64,000 nucleotides of DNA from Poecilobothrus nobilitatus (GCA_947095535.1 OX352773.1:206046093-206110092); one strand, 5' to 3'; counted from the stretch's first letter, positions 12,437 to 24,261 are shown. Program-made: numbers and translations. The notes: generated from the letters alone by a model not told the origin.

Positions 12437-12470
12437 AATTGCAATTACTTATAATTAAGTAATTGCAATT
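12437..12470. repeat. Perfect 14-bp inverted repeat with 6-bp loop
   Basis: The arms aattgcaattactt (12437-12450) and aagtaattgcaatt (12457-12470) are exact inverse complements separated by ataatt. Each arm contains the palindrome aattgcaatt. It could extrude as a cruciform or mark a small mobile-element end. No function can be assigned. Confidence 0.85.
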
Positions 12471-12558
12471 CACGCAAACAAATATTCGGGATTTTTTAAA
12501 TTTACTCTTATTTGATTTTAATTCATATGCTCATTTTGAGTTAAAAAAAAGAAGAAAT

Positions 12559-12634
12559 GAAGTCGAATCGAACTTGCAAACTCAAAACGTTCGTAAGTTT
12601 TAGAATCAACCACTCTACCACTGCACCACTCAAC
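12559..12634 (-). pseudogene. tRNA-like relic, minus strand
   Basis: The minus strand reads gttgagtggtgcagtggtag, an A-box-like block with the usual GTGGTAGAG wording of a D arm. After ~45 bases comes caagttcgattcg, a good B-box-like T arm. The spacing is close to that of a tRNA, but the anticodon arm (around ttctaaaacttacgaa) and the acceptor ends do not pair cleanly, so I call it a tRNA pseudogene or SINE head. It shows no similarity to the body of the SINE family at 17604. Confidence 0.5.
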
Positions 12635-13192
12635 AGACAATTGTATGAATATACTCAGTTATATTATGAAATTCCTACAATGCAAACTATAATTTTAAAA
12701 TTTTGTTTATTTATTTAGAAAAAAAAAAGCAAAATTTAAAATTTACCGGAATCAAAAAACAGTGTCTTATTTGAACATATTATTAACTAGGGGCCCTTGT
12801 TAATGTGTAGTCAAATTCTATGTTGAATCCCAATTCATATAATAGACAGTTGTAGTTTAGAAAAATAGAATTTATGGAAAAAGTACAATCCGTAAAAAAT
12901 CAGAAAGCAAAACCAAATCGCCAAAACACTAACTGAAATTATTTTTAAAATAACGCAAAACAGAATTAAATTGTATAAAGAGCCTGTAGTTGGTGTACGT
13001 ATATTTAGATTATTTGGTATTGTGAGTGAGGACTTATGTCTATTTATTTATCTAGTGTGAAATAAATGTTTTAAACAGAATAGGTCATAAACGTGGGGAA
13101 AACAGAATAGGTCATGAACATATATATGAATGAGCCGTTGTGGTCGAGTCGAGACTCGAGAAAAAAAAATACACAATTTTAAAGAGAGTAAG
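12635..13192. other. A/T-rich DNA with a 27-bp direct repeat
   Basis: No gene is visible. A direct repeat, aaacagaataggtcat(a/g)aac, occurs at 13073 and 13100 (period 27). A short gtcgagtcgagactcgag cluster at ~13144 is locally G/C-rich and partly self-complementary, without a recognised partner. Confidence 0.55.
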
Positions 13193-13690
13193 TGAGAATG
13201 TCTCTTATAATTTTGTGTTTTTACCGACCGCATACATTAATGTATAAGGTAGGTATTGTTTTCATACTAAAAATTTGTACCCGAGATTTTCGCAAAAATG
13301 CACTACTCCGGTGTGGGGAAGAAGAAGGAAAAATGTTCAGCATGATCAGCGTCCGTCTGTGTGTGTGTGTGGGTATGTCTGTGGGCACGTCTACAGCTTA
13401 AACGACTGAGCGGAATTTTTTGAAATTTCATATTTAAGGTTTTGACGTAAATATCTCGGATTGATAATCTATTGGAGCAAATCGGACAACCGCAAGTGGT
13501 AGTTTACTAGTGTACTTTTTAAGTTTTTTACGAATATTTCGTAACAGAAAAATTTTGTGAGAAAAATTATTAAGAAAAAGTTGTTACACAAGTAAAGAGG
13601 AACAACTTTGCTATAGAACATTTTTTGATCCGACTAACTTTAACTTTTATTTAATTTTTTTTCTAAGTCCAAATTTCATACGTAACACTC
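13193..13690 (-). repeat. Dispersed repeat family K, minus strand, longest copy
   Basis: On the minus strand the order is: a segment with gatcaaaaaatgttctatag (~13630), ttacgtcaaaaccttaaat (~13450), ttccgctcagtcgtttaagc (~13400), cgtgcccacagacatac (~13385), a (CA)n/cagacggac tract (~13350-13370), and the end aatgtatgcggtcggtaaaa (~13215). The same order is found on the + strand at 53230-53510 and 56200-56410. The reading frames in this area are by-products of the repeat. The cacagacggac tract sits where families A and G carry their GGAC tracts. Confidence 0.7.
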
Positions 13691-15887
13691 CATATGAATT
13701 TATATGAACAATTTTTTTTGTTTTTTTTTATATCTCTAAAAATTTTTATACATACATATGTATGTACTTATATCTATGCCAATGCATATTATTTATTTGT
13801 TGATGACATAAAATTAAAACGGTAAAATTTTTGTTAGCAGATTTAATATTAATCTTATGTTTGTTTTGTATTTGTATTTGTTTACAGTTTTTATTATTTT
13901 TTACTTTTAATATTATTTTTGAATGAAAAAAAAGTCATGCATCTACATTACAATAATAATAATAAATGGATGTATGAATGAATGTACATATATTTTTACG
14001 ATTTCATTGCATTATATTTTTATTGAATAAAACAAAATGTTATTAAATTATTAGAAGTTATTTTGCTTTGATATAAATTATTATGTAAAAAATCTATAAA
14101 TTTTGGCATTGTACTTTTTGTGTAGTGGCGGTCGGTCCTGTGGTGGAGACAGCTGATTTTTTTTTTGTTATTCTGTTATGTACGTTTTGTTACTACTACC
14201 GACTATCGTAGGTACCATACTACTGTAATGTAAATATGAAATGTGTTATTTATGTTTTATTTTTGATATTATGTATAGATTTTATAGTATAAAAATCGTA
14301 AAAAATATGTAGTTACTGATGTTCAAAGCTTGAAACGGAATTCATAATACGTAGTGTGTGGCTGAAAACTACTAAATTATAGATTATAGATATAGATTAT
14401 GTATACTATATGATACATATGTATATTTTTTACATAGGTTTTTTTATAAAAATGGAAAACTAATAATGAAAATTAGAAAATTCTGGAAAAATCACTGAGT
14501 AAAATGATTTAAAATGTCTATCATTTACAGATTAAATATTATGATATATAAAAAAAATTAAAAAATGGTATATAAAAAAACGTAATGTTTCACCAGGATA
14601 ACAATAACAAAATCTGGACATAAACATATTTCATATCAACCTTTTTCAAATCATAATTCAACAAAGAATAATTATACAAAAACATTATTAATATAATTTT
14701 CGTAATACAACTGTTTTAAATTCTATGTGTAACAGCTATAATACTAAGGGCTGCCATTTTTTATAAATTTCTTATTTTGTGAAATCGCGATCAAATTGAT
14801 TGTAGGAATACAAACCATATTCATTTTGACGTTAACAGATTACGTTGTACTCTTATGAATTTTTCCAAAATCACGATTAAAATTTTGAAAAAATTACATG
14901 GATATGTATTTAGAAAATTGAACAAATTTAGTTTGATCTTAAATAAATGTATATGTTAAATAAGTAAATTATCACTTGTCTTTAATTCAGAATAAAAAGT
15001 CTTATATAAAAAAAAAACAAGGATACATTTTACTGCCGTAATTTATGACAGGTTACAGCGCTAGTTGTTAAATATTATAATTCTTTAATTAAAATTTAAT
15101 TTAAATGTTTTGTTGATTTATTCCTTAATATAATATTTGATGAAACATAATGCATACAACATTGAGAAATATAACAAAATAAATTATTAAAAAAATTTAA
15201 AAATGAATCAAAGAGTCAAATATAAATAAGGATAATTTATTAAATAGAATTAAAGCACATTCTGATTCATTTTTGATCGTTTAAATTATTTATAGTTTCT
15301 TATAACATTCAAAAATTTATGTTCCTTTAAAATAATATTTATCTATATAAATGTCATACCAGTGAATCTATACATTATAGCTATTACCATTGCCCGAATA
15401 AATTAAATTTGTTTATTTTTAAATATAAATTTATTTTCATTTTACTTCATTTAAAATATTTTTTTTTTTTTTTTAATATAAAAAATTAATTGCCCGAATT
15501 CTATTATTGCATAAATTACAATTATTTACAGTGCATATTTTAATGTAACAATTTATTAAAAAAAAAAAGAAAAAATAAATATTTCAGGTGACATATAAAA
15601 ATTAATTATCCAAATTAAAAATCTTTATATATTATGTATTTAATAAAAATTTATTAACTAAAAGTTATTGAAATGAAAAATGTTACAAATTATTTATATT
15701 AGTTATAAATTTGATCGCTTGACTAACAACAAATTTCCTAACCACAATAAAATTTAAGAATTATTGTTATTGTCATGCTTTTATAATATTCGATAATTTT
15801 CATTTTAGATTGCATTTATATTAAATTTTTAAATATAATTTTTTAATAATCATTTTATTTTTAACAAAAAGTATCAAAAGTTTAAAT
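13691..15887. other. A/T-rich DNA, no gene
   Basis: About 2.2 kb with no supported gene. The tgtagtggcggtcggtcc words near 14122 recall a Tc1-type end but lack the diagnostic CAGT start and a partner, so no call is made. The remainder is A/T-rich with homopolymer runs near 15460-15475. Confidence 0.6.
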
Positions 15888-16703
15888 AAACAAGGTAGAA
15901 TGTAAACCAACGGTTTTTAAAAGCGCACATTTCCAAAACTCAATACAAACTGTTTAGAAGTGTGACTTACACAAAAATTTGAAAATTTCATGTAATAAGA
16001 AAAAATGTGAAAATTGGACATTTTTGAAATTTTGAGGGGTCGTAATTCTGGAATCCTATATAACTAAGAAAAGCCGTTAACACACGTAAAAATATATTAT
16101 TGAACCTTTAATTTTCATGTCTTGCCGAAGAAAAATTTGTACAGGTGCCTAAGTTACAAAAATAGCAAATTTTCAATTTTGAGGCGTAATAACTCTTAAA
16201 GAAGAGGTGCTACCAAAAAATTTTCTGAGGAAACTTATACTAATTCTAAAAGTTCTTTTTTGCCTCAAAATTTCAAGCTTCTATCTAGAAGCGTGCCGGA
16301 GTTATGAAAGTAGAAAAATCATGCAAAATTTGGTTTTCACATAACGGTAAATTTAAATACTAAATTTAAAAAAATTGTATAATTTTGATATTAATTTACA
16401 AAGATAAAAGAAATACCTGTCGAATGACGTTTTCATATTGAAAAAATCTTAAGCAGAACATAAGATATATGCATTTAAAAATAGGGCTTTTTCAAAGTTT
16501 GAGGGGGTGTAGCTCCGTAATGGGCGGGCTACATGAAAAAGTTGTTCCACAAAATTATTTTTTTTATGAGACCTACCTATGGTTAAAATTTTTTTTTTCT
16601 ATCTTTAACGGTGTAGAAGTTTTGTAAACAGACGGACGGACGGACGGACAGAGTGAAACTAATAAGCACATTTTTTCAAAATTTTTTTGGAAATGTGCTA
16701 AAA
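15888..16703 (+). repeat. Dispersed repeat family A, copy 2
   Basis: The copy starts aaacaaggtagaatgtaaac at 15888 with the inverted-end word agcgcacatttccaaaa at 15922. It ends ttttttggaaatgtgctaaa at ~16702. The body carries the family landmarks cttgccgaag, gtacaggtgcctaagttac (~16140), taactcttaaagaagagg, ctgtcgaatgacgtttt, gggctttttcaaagtttgag (~16485), gttgttccacaaaattatt (~16545) and a five-fold gacg/ggac tract (~16630-16650) before gtgaaactaataagcacat. It is most similar to the copy at 41715, with which it shares the leader almost base for base. It is non-coding. Confidence 0.85.
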
Positions 16704-17029
16704 ATTATCAAATTATTGAAATTTTTAGATGGTATAATTTATGATATAGTCATAATAATTGTAATTTGTTCGGATGCTAACAATATTAGTAATGTATAAT
16801 GATAATCACATAATTAAGAATAATTTCTAAAATAAAAGGAAATGAGTGGGAATAAAAATATGTGCCAAAAATTATTTTTATTCTTTCAACACAACATTGT
16901 TTTATAAAATTAAATACAATTTGTAAAATCTTAAAATAATCTGTAATTTAATTTAATTTTATTTGCATTTGAATTTTTTTTTTCACTCCAGTTTCCACTC
17001 CTTTAAGAAGTATAAGGCATTCATTAAGT
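16704..17029. other. A/T-rich DNA, no feature seen
   Basis: A/T-rich DNA between family A copy 2 and the family M repeat; nothing recognisable. Confidence 0.6.
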
Positions 17030-17195
17030 AGCTTCCTATTCGTATTAGACTAAGTTTCAGTTTCTTGAATCGCATTATTTTCATTAAGCTTTGATTACTC
17101 GCTGTATTTTAGTTATTATAGAAGTTTAGTTATTATACAAATTATAAAACACAAAAATTACATTTGTGCGCCATTTATTAGGTATATTATATTTA
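17030..17195 (-). repeat. Dispersed repeat family M, minus strand
   Basis: The gcgccatttatta block at ~17168 (minus strand taataaatggcgcacaaat) plus the preceding ~120 bp (cagtttcttgaatcgcat, attaagctttgattactcgc, gctgtattttagttatta) correspond in order to 45900-46060 on the same strand, and inversely to 22125-22240. Divergence is substantial. It is a short interspersed repeat of unknown class, with no frame. Confidence 0.45.
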
Positions 17196-17603
17196 CAAGA
17201 ATATACAACATAAATTTCTAAAATTGGGTATGATTTGACAGAAGTTTCAACCCAAGAGCGTTTAATTGAAAGGCCATCAATCTAATCAATACGCTTTTAG
17301 TCAAATATTTTATTTGAGTTAATGCAAACTGATAATGTAAATTTAATAAATGTATCATAATTAAAAATAAATTTGAAAAGGATAAGACATTAATTAGTCT
17401 GTTTGAAGTAAAAGAAGTTGTAAATGTTATTACTCTACTTAATGTCCATGTAGTTATTATTACTATGGTAGCTAATATGTTACCATACATTTAGAACTTA
17501 TATAACTTAATTTTTTAAACTTAAATTTTTCGTAAAACGGTGATAAATTATTGAATCATTAAAAATGATCACTGTAAAAGCATTTCACTACTGTAATGGC
17601 TGC

Positions 17604-17821
17604 AAAAAAATTTTTTGTTTCCTTTAGTGCATTTCTCTGCCACATAAATGTGAACAGGAAATTACATAGCTTTTCCTTTTCAGGCGTGGCTGTAAATGTC
17701 ATAAGGGGAAATAATTCTTATGACGTGTGTGGGATTCGAACCCACACTACCTCAGTGTTCGCAGGGTATTTTATACGCTCTTACTCAGTGTCTACTGGGC
17801 CCCCCACCGAGGCCCCCCCAA
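17604..17821 (-). repeat. tRNA-derived SINE, copy 2, best preserved
   Basis: On the minus strand the element begins near 17821 (cctcggtggggggcccagta) with an A-box-like cactgagtaagagcg. It carries a textbook B box, ggttcgaatcc (17732-17743 as its complement), flanked by the pairing arms gtgtggg and cccacac of a T stem. Directly after the T arm is a hairpin, gtcataag / cttatgac, enclosing aattatttcccc. The body continues with catttacagccacgcc and ttcacatttatgtggcagag, and the 3' end is A-rich (gaaacaaaaaattttttt). Length is ~215 bp. It shares all parts with the SINEs at 3207 and 58985. Pol III transcription is inferred from the boxes. The two ORFs crossing it on the + strand are incidental. 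Confidence 0.85.
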
Positions 17822-19029
17822 AAACATTTAAAGCTCTTATTAGTTTTTTTTAATAGATACTTGAAATTTTTAATTCCAATTTTAAGTTTTTATGACCAAC
17901 AACAAAAATTTTCTTTTACCAATCTGACACTTTATGTCACGAATTATTTGACTTTTCTACGACACCATGAATAACGAGTTTACAAATTTTATAAGATACC
18001 TAATTTAAATGATCACTTTTTATATTATTCAAGTTAGAAAAGTATATATAATATAATTATATAGTTTGGTCAATAAAATAATGTTAAATAATAATTATAG
18101 AATACATAGTTACTGTTTACATAATAAAATTTACTCTTTTATAACTATTATGTGTTTTTTTCCATTAATATTATCAATTGCATTTAATTGTTATATGATA
18201 TTTTTTTTATTATAATAATAAAACAATTAAAATTAATATTGGTTGTTGTAAAAATTTAAATTTGTACTTTTTTTGGATTAAATAAACAAATGATAAAATA
18301 TTTTCACTCGACTTTCTTAAATTAATTTGAAAAATTCAAATTATGTTTAAATAAATTTATAAAGTACCAATGAAGCGGACCACTTATGTAATTACAAATT
18401 AAAATCAAATCAAAGCAACTTATCGAAAGATACTAAGAAAAATCATCGGCAACAACTACTCTTCAATTGTGTTCCGATCTAACTATTAGAAAGTTGGCTT
18501 TTAGATCAATATTTTTACTTCACTTATAATGATTATTTTTACCAATGTATTAACATGGAAATAAATGTTACAGCGACTGTATTAAATTCATTAGTTATTA
18601 AAAGAGTGATGTCATCTGGAAAGTTATGAATCGATGTGAAAGTTTATAAAAGATAGTTATTAATAAAATTAAGTATGAGTTTTCAAAATATTAAGAAAAA
18701 AATTAAAGTTATTGTATAAATAAATATATCCCTACCATTATTATGCAACATTGTAGTATTAATGATTTTAATTAGGAAATAAATTCCCAGGGTCATAATC
18801 AATATTATATTTATAACATGCTATGTTAATACTAAATATAAGACGATATTTTAAACTTTCAAAAAAGCTATACGAAAAAATTTTTTTTAATATAAAACAA
18901 TCACTATATTAACATATTTTTCAACATAAAGCAATTTTTGTTTTATTGATGAAGACAGAAACCGCTAACGTTTTATTAATCACTAAGCACTATACTTGAT
19001 CCGTTTTTAGAGGTAGGAAAGTTTCTGAA
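17822..19029. other. A/T-rich DNA, no gene
   Basis: No supported feature. Several TATA-like and ATTATA words occur but nothing ties them to a transcript. Confidence 0.6.
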
Positions 19030-19275
19030 AGTATAAAAGAATTATTCTTCATTTTTAATATTTATTCCTCCGTCATAATTGTTGGTTGAACTAAAGAAGT
19101 TACGAAAACTTTTTAATTGCATATCAGATAGTTTACCTAAATCTAGAAAAGAAAATTTTCGCTTTTTTCTTCATTAACCGAAACCGATACAAAAAAAGTG
19201 TTCCACATTTTGTATAACGTCGATATAACTCTGCAAAAACTACAGTTGAAATCCATATGCATATAAAGCTACCTA
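19030..19275 (+). repeat. Dispersed repeat family F, copy 1
   Basis: The segment tttacctaaatctagaaaag ... cgcttttttc ... accgataca ... aaagtgttccaca ... cgtcgatataactctgc ... catatgcata runs in parallel with 26290-26530 (tttccctaaattctg, ccgttttttcc, gacggtgcaaagaaagtgtt, atcgtgtcaattc, caacatgcata). Similarity is clear by eye but diverged. No coding frame is present. An old non-autonomous element is the simplest explanation. Confidence 0.45.
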
Positions 19276-20754
19276 TAAACTACTTATGATTTAAAATGCA
19301 AAAGTCTACTTTAGATTTATATATTAAAATATTAATTAATAAGCACAAAATGTGATAAAATTTTTCAAAAATATTTTGCTTGTTATGGTATTACCTTTCC
19401 ACTGCGCGCCTTTTTACAAAATTTATACACCATTTATAGTATTGCAATGAAATTTGAACGACACAATTGTGAAAATTCATCGTAAATAAGACATAAAAAT
19501 GTAAGCTCCAATTTTATATTTTTACATGCCTTAACAACTCATTGTTTTGTTTTTTATTATATAGGATTTCTTTAAAATTGTAAATAGTGTCCATCGATTT
19601 TTACCAATATTTTTCTTACATAAAAAATTCTAAGAAAAAATACCAAATTTTGATACAAAAGTATTCACAACATTCTAAAATTATTTCATGACAATTTACG
19701 CTTTTAAAAACCTTTGTTTTTATATATTGTCTTATTTTTTTGATATTATTTAATAATGTTTAATTTAATTATATATATATATTTGGTAAAGACTAATTGG
19801 TTAGTAGATTCTTTACCCACTATTTAACTCTCAAATGATATAATAAAAAAAAATTAGCATTTAATGGTATCTTTTAGATAATAAAGATAAGACGTATAAT
19901 TATTACAATTTAAATAATTTTATTATTATACAATTTTAACAACTTTGTTTTAATTAAAAGTATAAATTTTAATTACCTACATAAATAAAACTTTCCACTT
20001 AATTATTTTCTTCTATAATAAAAATTACCACTTTATATTTTCAGTTAGAAAATATTTACAAGGCAACAAAATTGTCTCTAAAGTTGGCGTTTTTTTAATA
20101 ATAAAAATATAAAAAAACATTTTTATATTCGCATTTATTAGATTAACACTTTTAAAAACGCCTTATAAATTTAATTTAAAATTTTGTTTTTTTCTTATTT
20201 TTTAATTATAAATTTGTTAATCAATTAAATTTATTTAAATGTGAATTCCAAATCAATGAATGGTTAATCAAACAAAAATATTTTTTGGCAATTCGCCTAT
20301 TTTTTTTTTTTTTTTTATTAAAAAATTTCCACATTCAATTAATTTGTCCAATTAAAAAAATATTTTTAAACATTTTTGTTTATCTTAAATTTGTTATTTT
20401 TATTTTTTTTTAAATATTTTGTGCAATTATTTCAACTGGTATTACCATATTATCACCTCCACCTCATCAACCAAATAAAGAAAATCTATTTTTTGAAAAT
20501 GATGTTTTTTTTTTTTACTTTGTGTGTGTTTATTTTTTATTTTCTCTTAAAATTATGTATAAAATGTAATTGATTAAATTATCTTAAGGTTGTAACGCGT
20601 GGTATTTGCAAATTTTTCAATATGGCATAGATCTTCAAACTGTTTATAATTACATATAATATATTAACTACATAGTTAGCTACATAAATTCTAAAAATGT
20701 TCCTAAAGTTTAAAGTTATGATAAACAATATATTTTTTTTAGATCTTTTTCTCT
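19276..20754. other. A/T-rich DNA, no gene
   Basis: Long poly-T tracts (for example near 20300-20318) and A/T-rich frames with no family match. No repeat copy is recognised. Confidence 0.6.
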
Positions 20755-21245
20755 CTATATTTTGACCAATTCCTCTCAAATTTGAGAGACATAAAGAAAA
20801 CATGAAAGAACACTCATGTACCAAATTTAAAGGTTTTATCTATGTTAGTTTTAGAGATAATCTAGTTTGCTCTGGGGCTTATTTGGAAGCTTCCAAAATG
20901 CGAACCCATAGACCAAAATAGACCATTTCAGAAACATAAATCAAACACGAAAGAACATCATTGTACTTAATTTAAAGATTCTATCTTTGTTGGTTTTTGG
21001 GGATAATCTCGTTTGCTCCGGAATCATTCGGAAGCTTCCAGAATACCAACCCAAGACAATCCCCGCCTTCCTTTCGCAAATCTTCTCAAATTTCAGAAAC
21101 ATAAATCAAACACGAAAGAACATCATTGTACTTAATTTAAAGGTTCTATCTTTGTTGGTTTTTGGGGATAATCTCGTTTGCTCCGGAATCATTCGGAAGC
21201 TTCCAGAATACCAACCCAAGACAATCCCCGCCTTTCTTTCGTAAT
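20755..21245 (+). repeat. Tandem array of ~165-bp units (about three)
   Basis: The second and third units are offset by exactly 165 bp (tcaaacacgaaagaacatca at 20941 and again at 21106) and differ at only about three positions. The first unit (~20755-20925) is clearly older and shorter by ~20 bp. Each unit holds ggataatctcgtttgctccg, then cattcggaagcttccagaat, then gacaatccccgcctttctt. Because 165 is divisible by three, an 85-codon frame (20987-21244) repeats itself. I treat that as a by-product of the array, not a gene. The array passes directly into the family G end at 21246, so it is probably an internal expansion of that element. The third unit appears to be a recent duplication. Confidence 0.85.
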
Positions 21246-21475
21246 TAGTAACCTACTATATAAATTTCATCAAGATAGCTTTATTAGGTTTTAAGTTATC
21301 GTGCGAACGAACGAACAGACTGACGGAACGGACATCGTTAAATCGACTCAGGAGGTGATCCTTATTTAGAATATATATACATGCCCATATCTAAATTGCT
21401 TCCTTTTCGTGGTTACAAACACCATATACAAATTTAATTTACCCTTTAATTTACTTTAGGTGTAGGGTATAAAAA
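21246..21475 (+). repeat. Family G end with gggtata terminus
   Basis: The order is aatttcatcaagatagctt, then gttatcgtgcgaacgaacga, a degenerate gacggaacggacat tract, cgttaaatcgactcaggagg, gatccttatttagaatatat, cttccttttcgtggttaca and aggtgtagggtataaaaaaa. This is the clearest family G end in the window. It is the wording I recall from fly genomes (atcgactca..gtgatcct..agaatatatatac..gggtataa), stated from memory. It has no coding content. Confidence 0.75.
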
Positions 21476-22124
21476 AAGAAAGAAAATATAAGAAGTGTTA
21501 AATCTTGTATTAAGAAACCTTAGTAAATTCGTTTTTCCAACAAACCGGAGTCAATTAGGAATTAATTTTTATTGGGGAAATTTAACTTAAAGTTTCTTAT
21601 TAAGATTTTGATAAGATCATTTGAATTTATCATACATATATGTATGAAATTCATTCGATTACTAACAGAATACATTATTCGATTTTTCAGATTATTTCTA
21701 AGTTTATGTGGTAAATTTTTTTGTTAGTATAAACTTAATTAAAATTTAAGTTACGCTTAAGAACTGAAGTATAATTTTGTTTTTCAAATATATAGCTACT
21801 CAGGAAACATTTTTGAAAAGTATTATTAAATTTCAATTAAAGTTTTTACTTTGAGAATCACTGAATACAAAAAAAATTATTTAAATTATGGGTCTTAAAT
21901 TTTAGTTTTAGGAAGTTTAATAGTACAAAAATAACGGAAATAAACAGTATTAAACAGCTGGTTTATGATTAAATGTTATTTATCCAAATTTTACTAAATA
22001 CCTAAATAATTTACATATGTATATGTATGTAAATATTTTTTTTTTATATAACTCTTAAATGGATTAGAGATTTAAAACTAGTGTTTATATTAAAAAAAGC
22101 TTAAATTGTTATTATAAAAACAAG
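21476..22124. other. A/T-rich DNA, no feature seen
   Basis: A/T-rich with TATATGTATG-type words; no gene or repeat partner recognised. Confidence 0.6.
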
Positions 22125-22240
22125 GAAAGATATTTTGTATAAGATATCTAATAGATGGCGTACAAATATAATATTTGTATTTGAAACTATAGTAAAATAT
22201 TAAAAATAAGCGACTTAGTGAATGTTATTTGCTTCTTACA
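22125..22240 (+). repeat. Dispersed repeat family M, plus strand
   Basis: The words attttgtataagatatctaa, atagatggcgtacaaata and aagcgacttagtgaatg match, in inverse orientation, 45900-46060 (tgtataagataatagatggc, then ctcaaat, then gacttagtgaaac). It is short, diverged and non-coding. Confidence 0.5.
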
Positions 22241-23644
22241 AGAATAAAATGGAAAAAAAATTCTTATAACTAAGATTTTCACCTAAAAGAAAATTCAAAA
22301 CTACTTATTTTCTTCCTTTAAATTTATGATTATGACAGACAGAATGATTATAAATATATTCTATATGACCACCATTCTGCAGGAGATTTTCTGTGTTTCA
22401 ATAAATAATTTTCACGAAAGCAAAATGATTAATTTTAAATATATCATCTATAGTAAAAGTCAATAGATATAAATAATTTATTTGGCATTTTTAATTTTTG
22501 TTTTTCTCTTTAAGACTATTCTTTGGATTGACAAAAACCGTGAAAAGTATCGAATAATCGCATTCTTTCTTTCCATTTGTTATTTAAATCATAAATAAAT
22601 TTTATGAAAATATTTATGTACATATATACATATATGTACTTTGTAGATATCAACATTAATTTTTAAAAAAAATATATTAGTAAAAAATTATGACAACCGT
22701 TTATGTAAGTAAAGGTGCATATTACGTATGTATTTGATTGTAAATCTAAATTCATTAAGTAAATTGACAACAATTTGACAGATCATTATTGAAAGCAGAA
22801 AATATTGACGTCATTCCTTTATTACATTAAAAATTTAGTCATACTAATTTTCTCCTTGAGTTAAATAAAACCTTAAATTAAACTTCAACCGACTATTTGC
22901 AAATTCATTTTTTGTTTTATTTATTTTTTCTTCATTGTACAATTCATTAAAGTTCATTATGATAAAACTCACTGAAAAGCCACAAGCAGATAAATAATTT
23001 TTAAATTATTCAGGGATGGAAAATCGTGCTATCATAATTTTATTTAAATAATAATTTTAAAAAATATGGATTAAAAACGTCATGATTGCAAAACGTTTTA
23101 AAGTTTTACAATACTTTTCTTTAATACATTTTCACAAAGTAGTTCTGTTTTCAAAAAAATATCCTATAACAGCATTTTTTATTTTAACCTAAATGTTAAA
23201 TGAAAACACTTTTCACTTTTTTAGTTTTTTATGACTAAACTTAAACAGAAACAGCTAAACCTAAACGAACGAAATTTGAAAAGTATAATTAAATAGACGA
23301 AACTAAACTAAAATAGGCGAACTAAATATGAAGACACACAATTATTAAAAAGTGAGCAAAAGCGTAGAGTTTGTGAAAAAGTGAGCAAAACTGTGTCAGA
23401 TTTAGCATTAGTCACACGAACATAATAATATGCTGGGATATATTTATGAAATTTTTACTATAAAACTCGATCACAAAATTTCATCAGATATTTTTATTAA
23501 GTACCATGATAAAAAAAATATAAATTTCACAGTTACACGAACCTGTTGCATTATTTTAAATAAATTTTGTCGAAGTCGTTAGCATAAAACTTAATTTATT
23601 TTGACAGATATCTTGCTTAATTAGACATTGAGTTAAGCTCATGT
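22241..23644. other. A/T-rich DNA, no gene
   Basis: A palindromic tgtacatatatacatatatgtac patch near 22617 (23 bp, quoted here only as ATGTACAT-type words) and A/T runs are present. A short internally repeated gcgaaactaaa / gaaactaaactaaa motif occurs near 23265-23320. No gene. Confidence 0.5.
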
Positions 23645-23925
23645 AAAAACGAAGTTATATATGGTAACTACTCGAATCCGACGAAACGAATAACGAAACT
23701 GATATTTACATAAAAATGAAATGATAAACATTTCCGAAACCTAGCTCTATTATTTTTTGAGCTATCGTGCGAACTTACGGATGGACGGACTCAGAATTAG
23801 CTAAATTTAATGAGAATTAGATACCTAAGTATGAATATAATATATCCTTTTCATATCTATCAATTTTCCTTTAAGGTTTCACAAAGTTAATGACAAATTT
23901 ATTATACTCTTGAACTATATTCATA
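23645..23925 (+). repeat. Family G repeat, diverged
   Basis: The features are gttatatatggtaactactc (~23654, compare gttgtatggcagctacccga at 39992), ttttttgagctatcgtgcga (~23753), an eroded acggatggacggactcagaa tract, then tttaaggtttcacaaa, ttatactcttgaac and tattcatac. The order equals the copy at 39926-40420. It is non-coding and old. Confidence 0.6.
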
Positions 23926-24261
23926 CTAAATTTTAAACAAGTAACTTCACAAATAAACAAATTGGTTATCATAACTATCTAAAAGTAAAATAAACATTTT
24001 TATACGATATTTATGCTGTTAAAGTTTGTAGCTCTGTATTAAAAAAGGAGCAAGTTCTAATAATATAATGAATTCTAGAGTTGTGTATATTTTTGTATCA
24101 AGATTTAAAATCTTATAATTATTTTAATTGATGCCTTTTAAATAAAAAAAACCTAATAATTTTTTTGCAGTATTTGATCTTGATCTTTTTTGAAGTTTAA
24201 AAAATTTTCCGTCGTTTAAAATTTTTAGATTGAAAAATTAATTAGTAGAACTTGAATTATA

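Noticed and set aside
13192..13401. 69-codon + strand frame
   Set aside because: It is antisense through the family K repeat including its GT/GGAC tract, so it is not a gene.
14120..14150. tagtggcggtcggtcctgtg as a Tc1-like end
   Set aside because: It lacks the CAGT start and TA flank in the right register and has no inverse partner.
17218..17490. 90-codon minus-strand frame with hydrophobic segments, vaguely like an insect chemoreceptor piece
   Set aside because: Hydrophobic residues (F, I, L) are encoded by T-rich codons and are expected in chance frames at this composition. There is no conserved motif and no splice-linked neighbour.
17596..17974. Two overlapping + strand frames with less A/T-rich codons
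   Set aside because: Both run antisense through the minus-strand SINE. Their composition reflects its tRNA-like head.
20987..21244. 85-codon frame with an internally repeated peptide
   Set aside because: It arises because the 165-bp tandem unit is divisible by three. There is no coding signal in the diverged first unit, and the array belongs to a dispersed repeat.
22600..22650. TATATGTACATATA-type palindromes as regulatory sites
   Set aside because: Such words are frequent throughout the window and explained by base composition.
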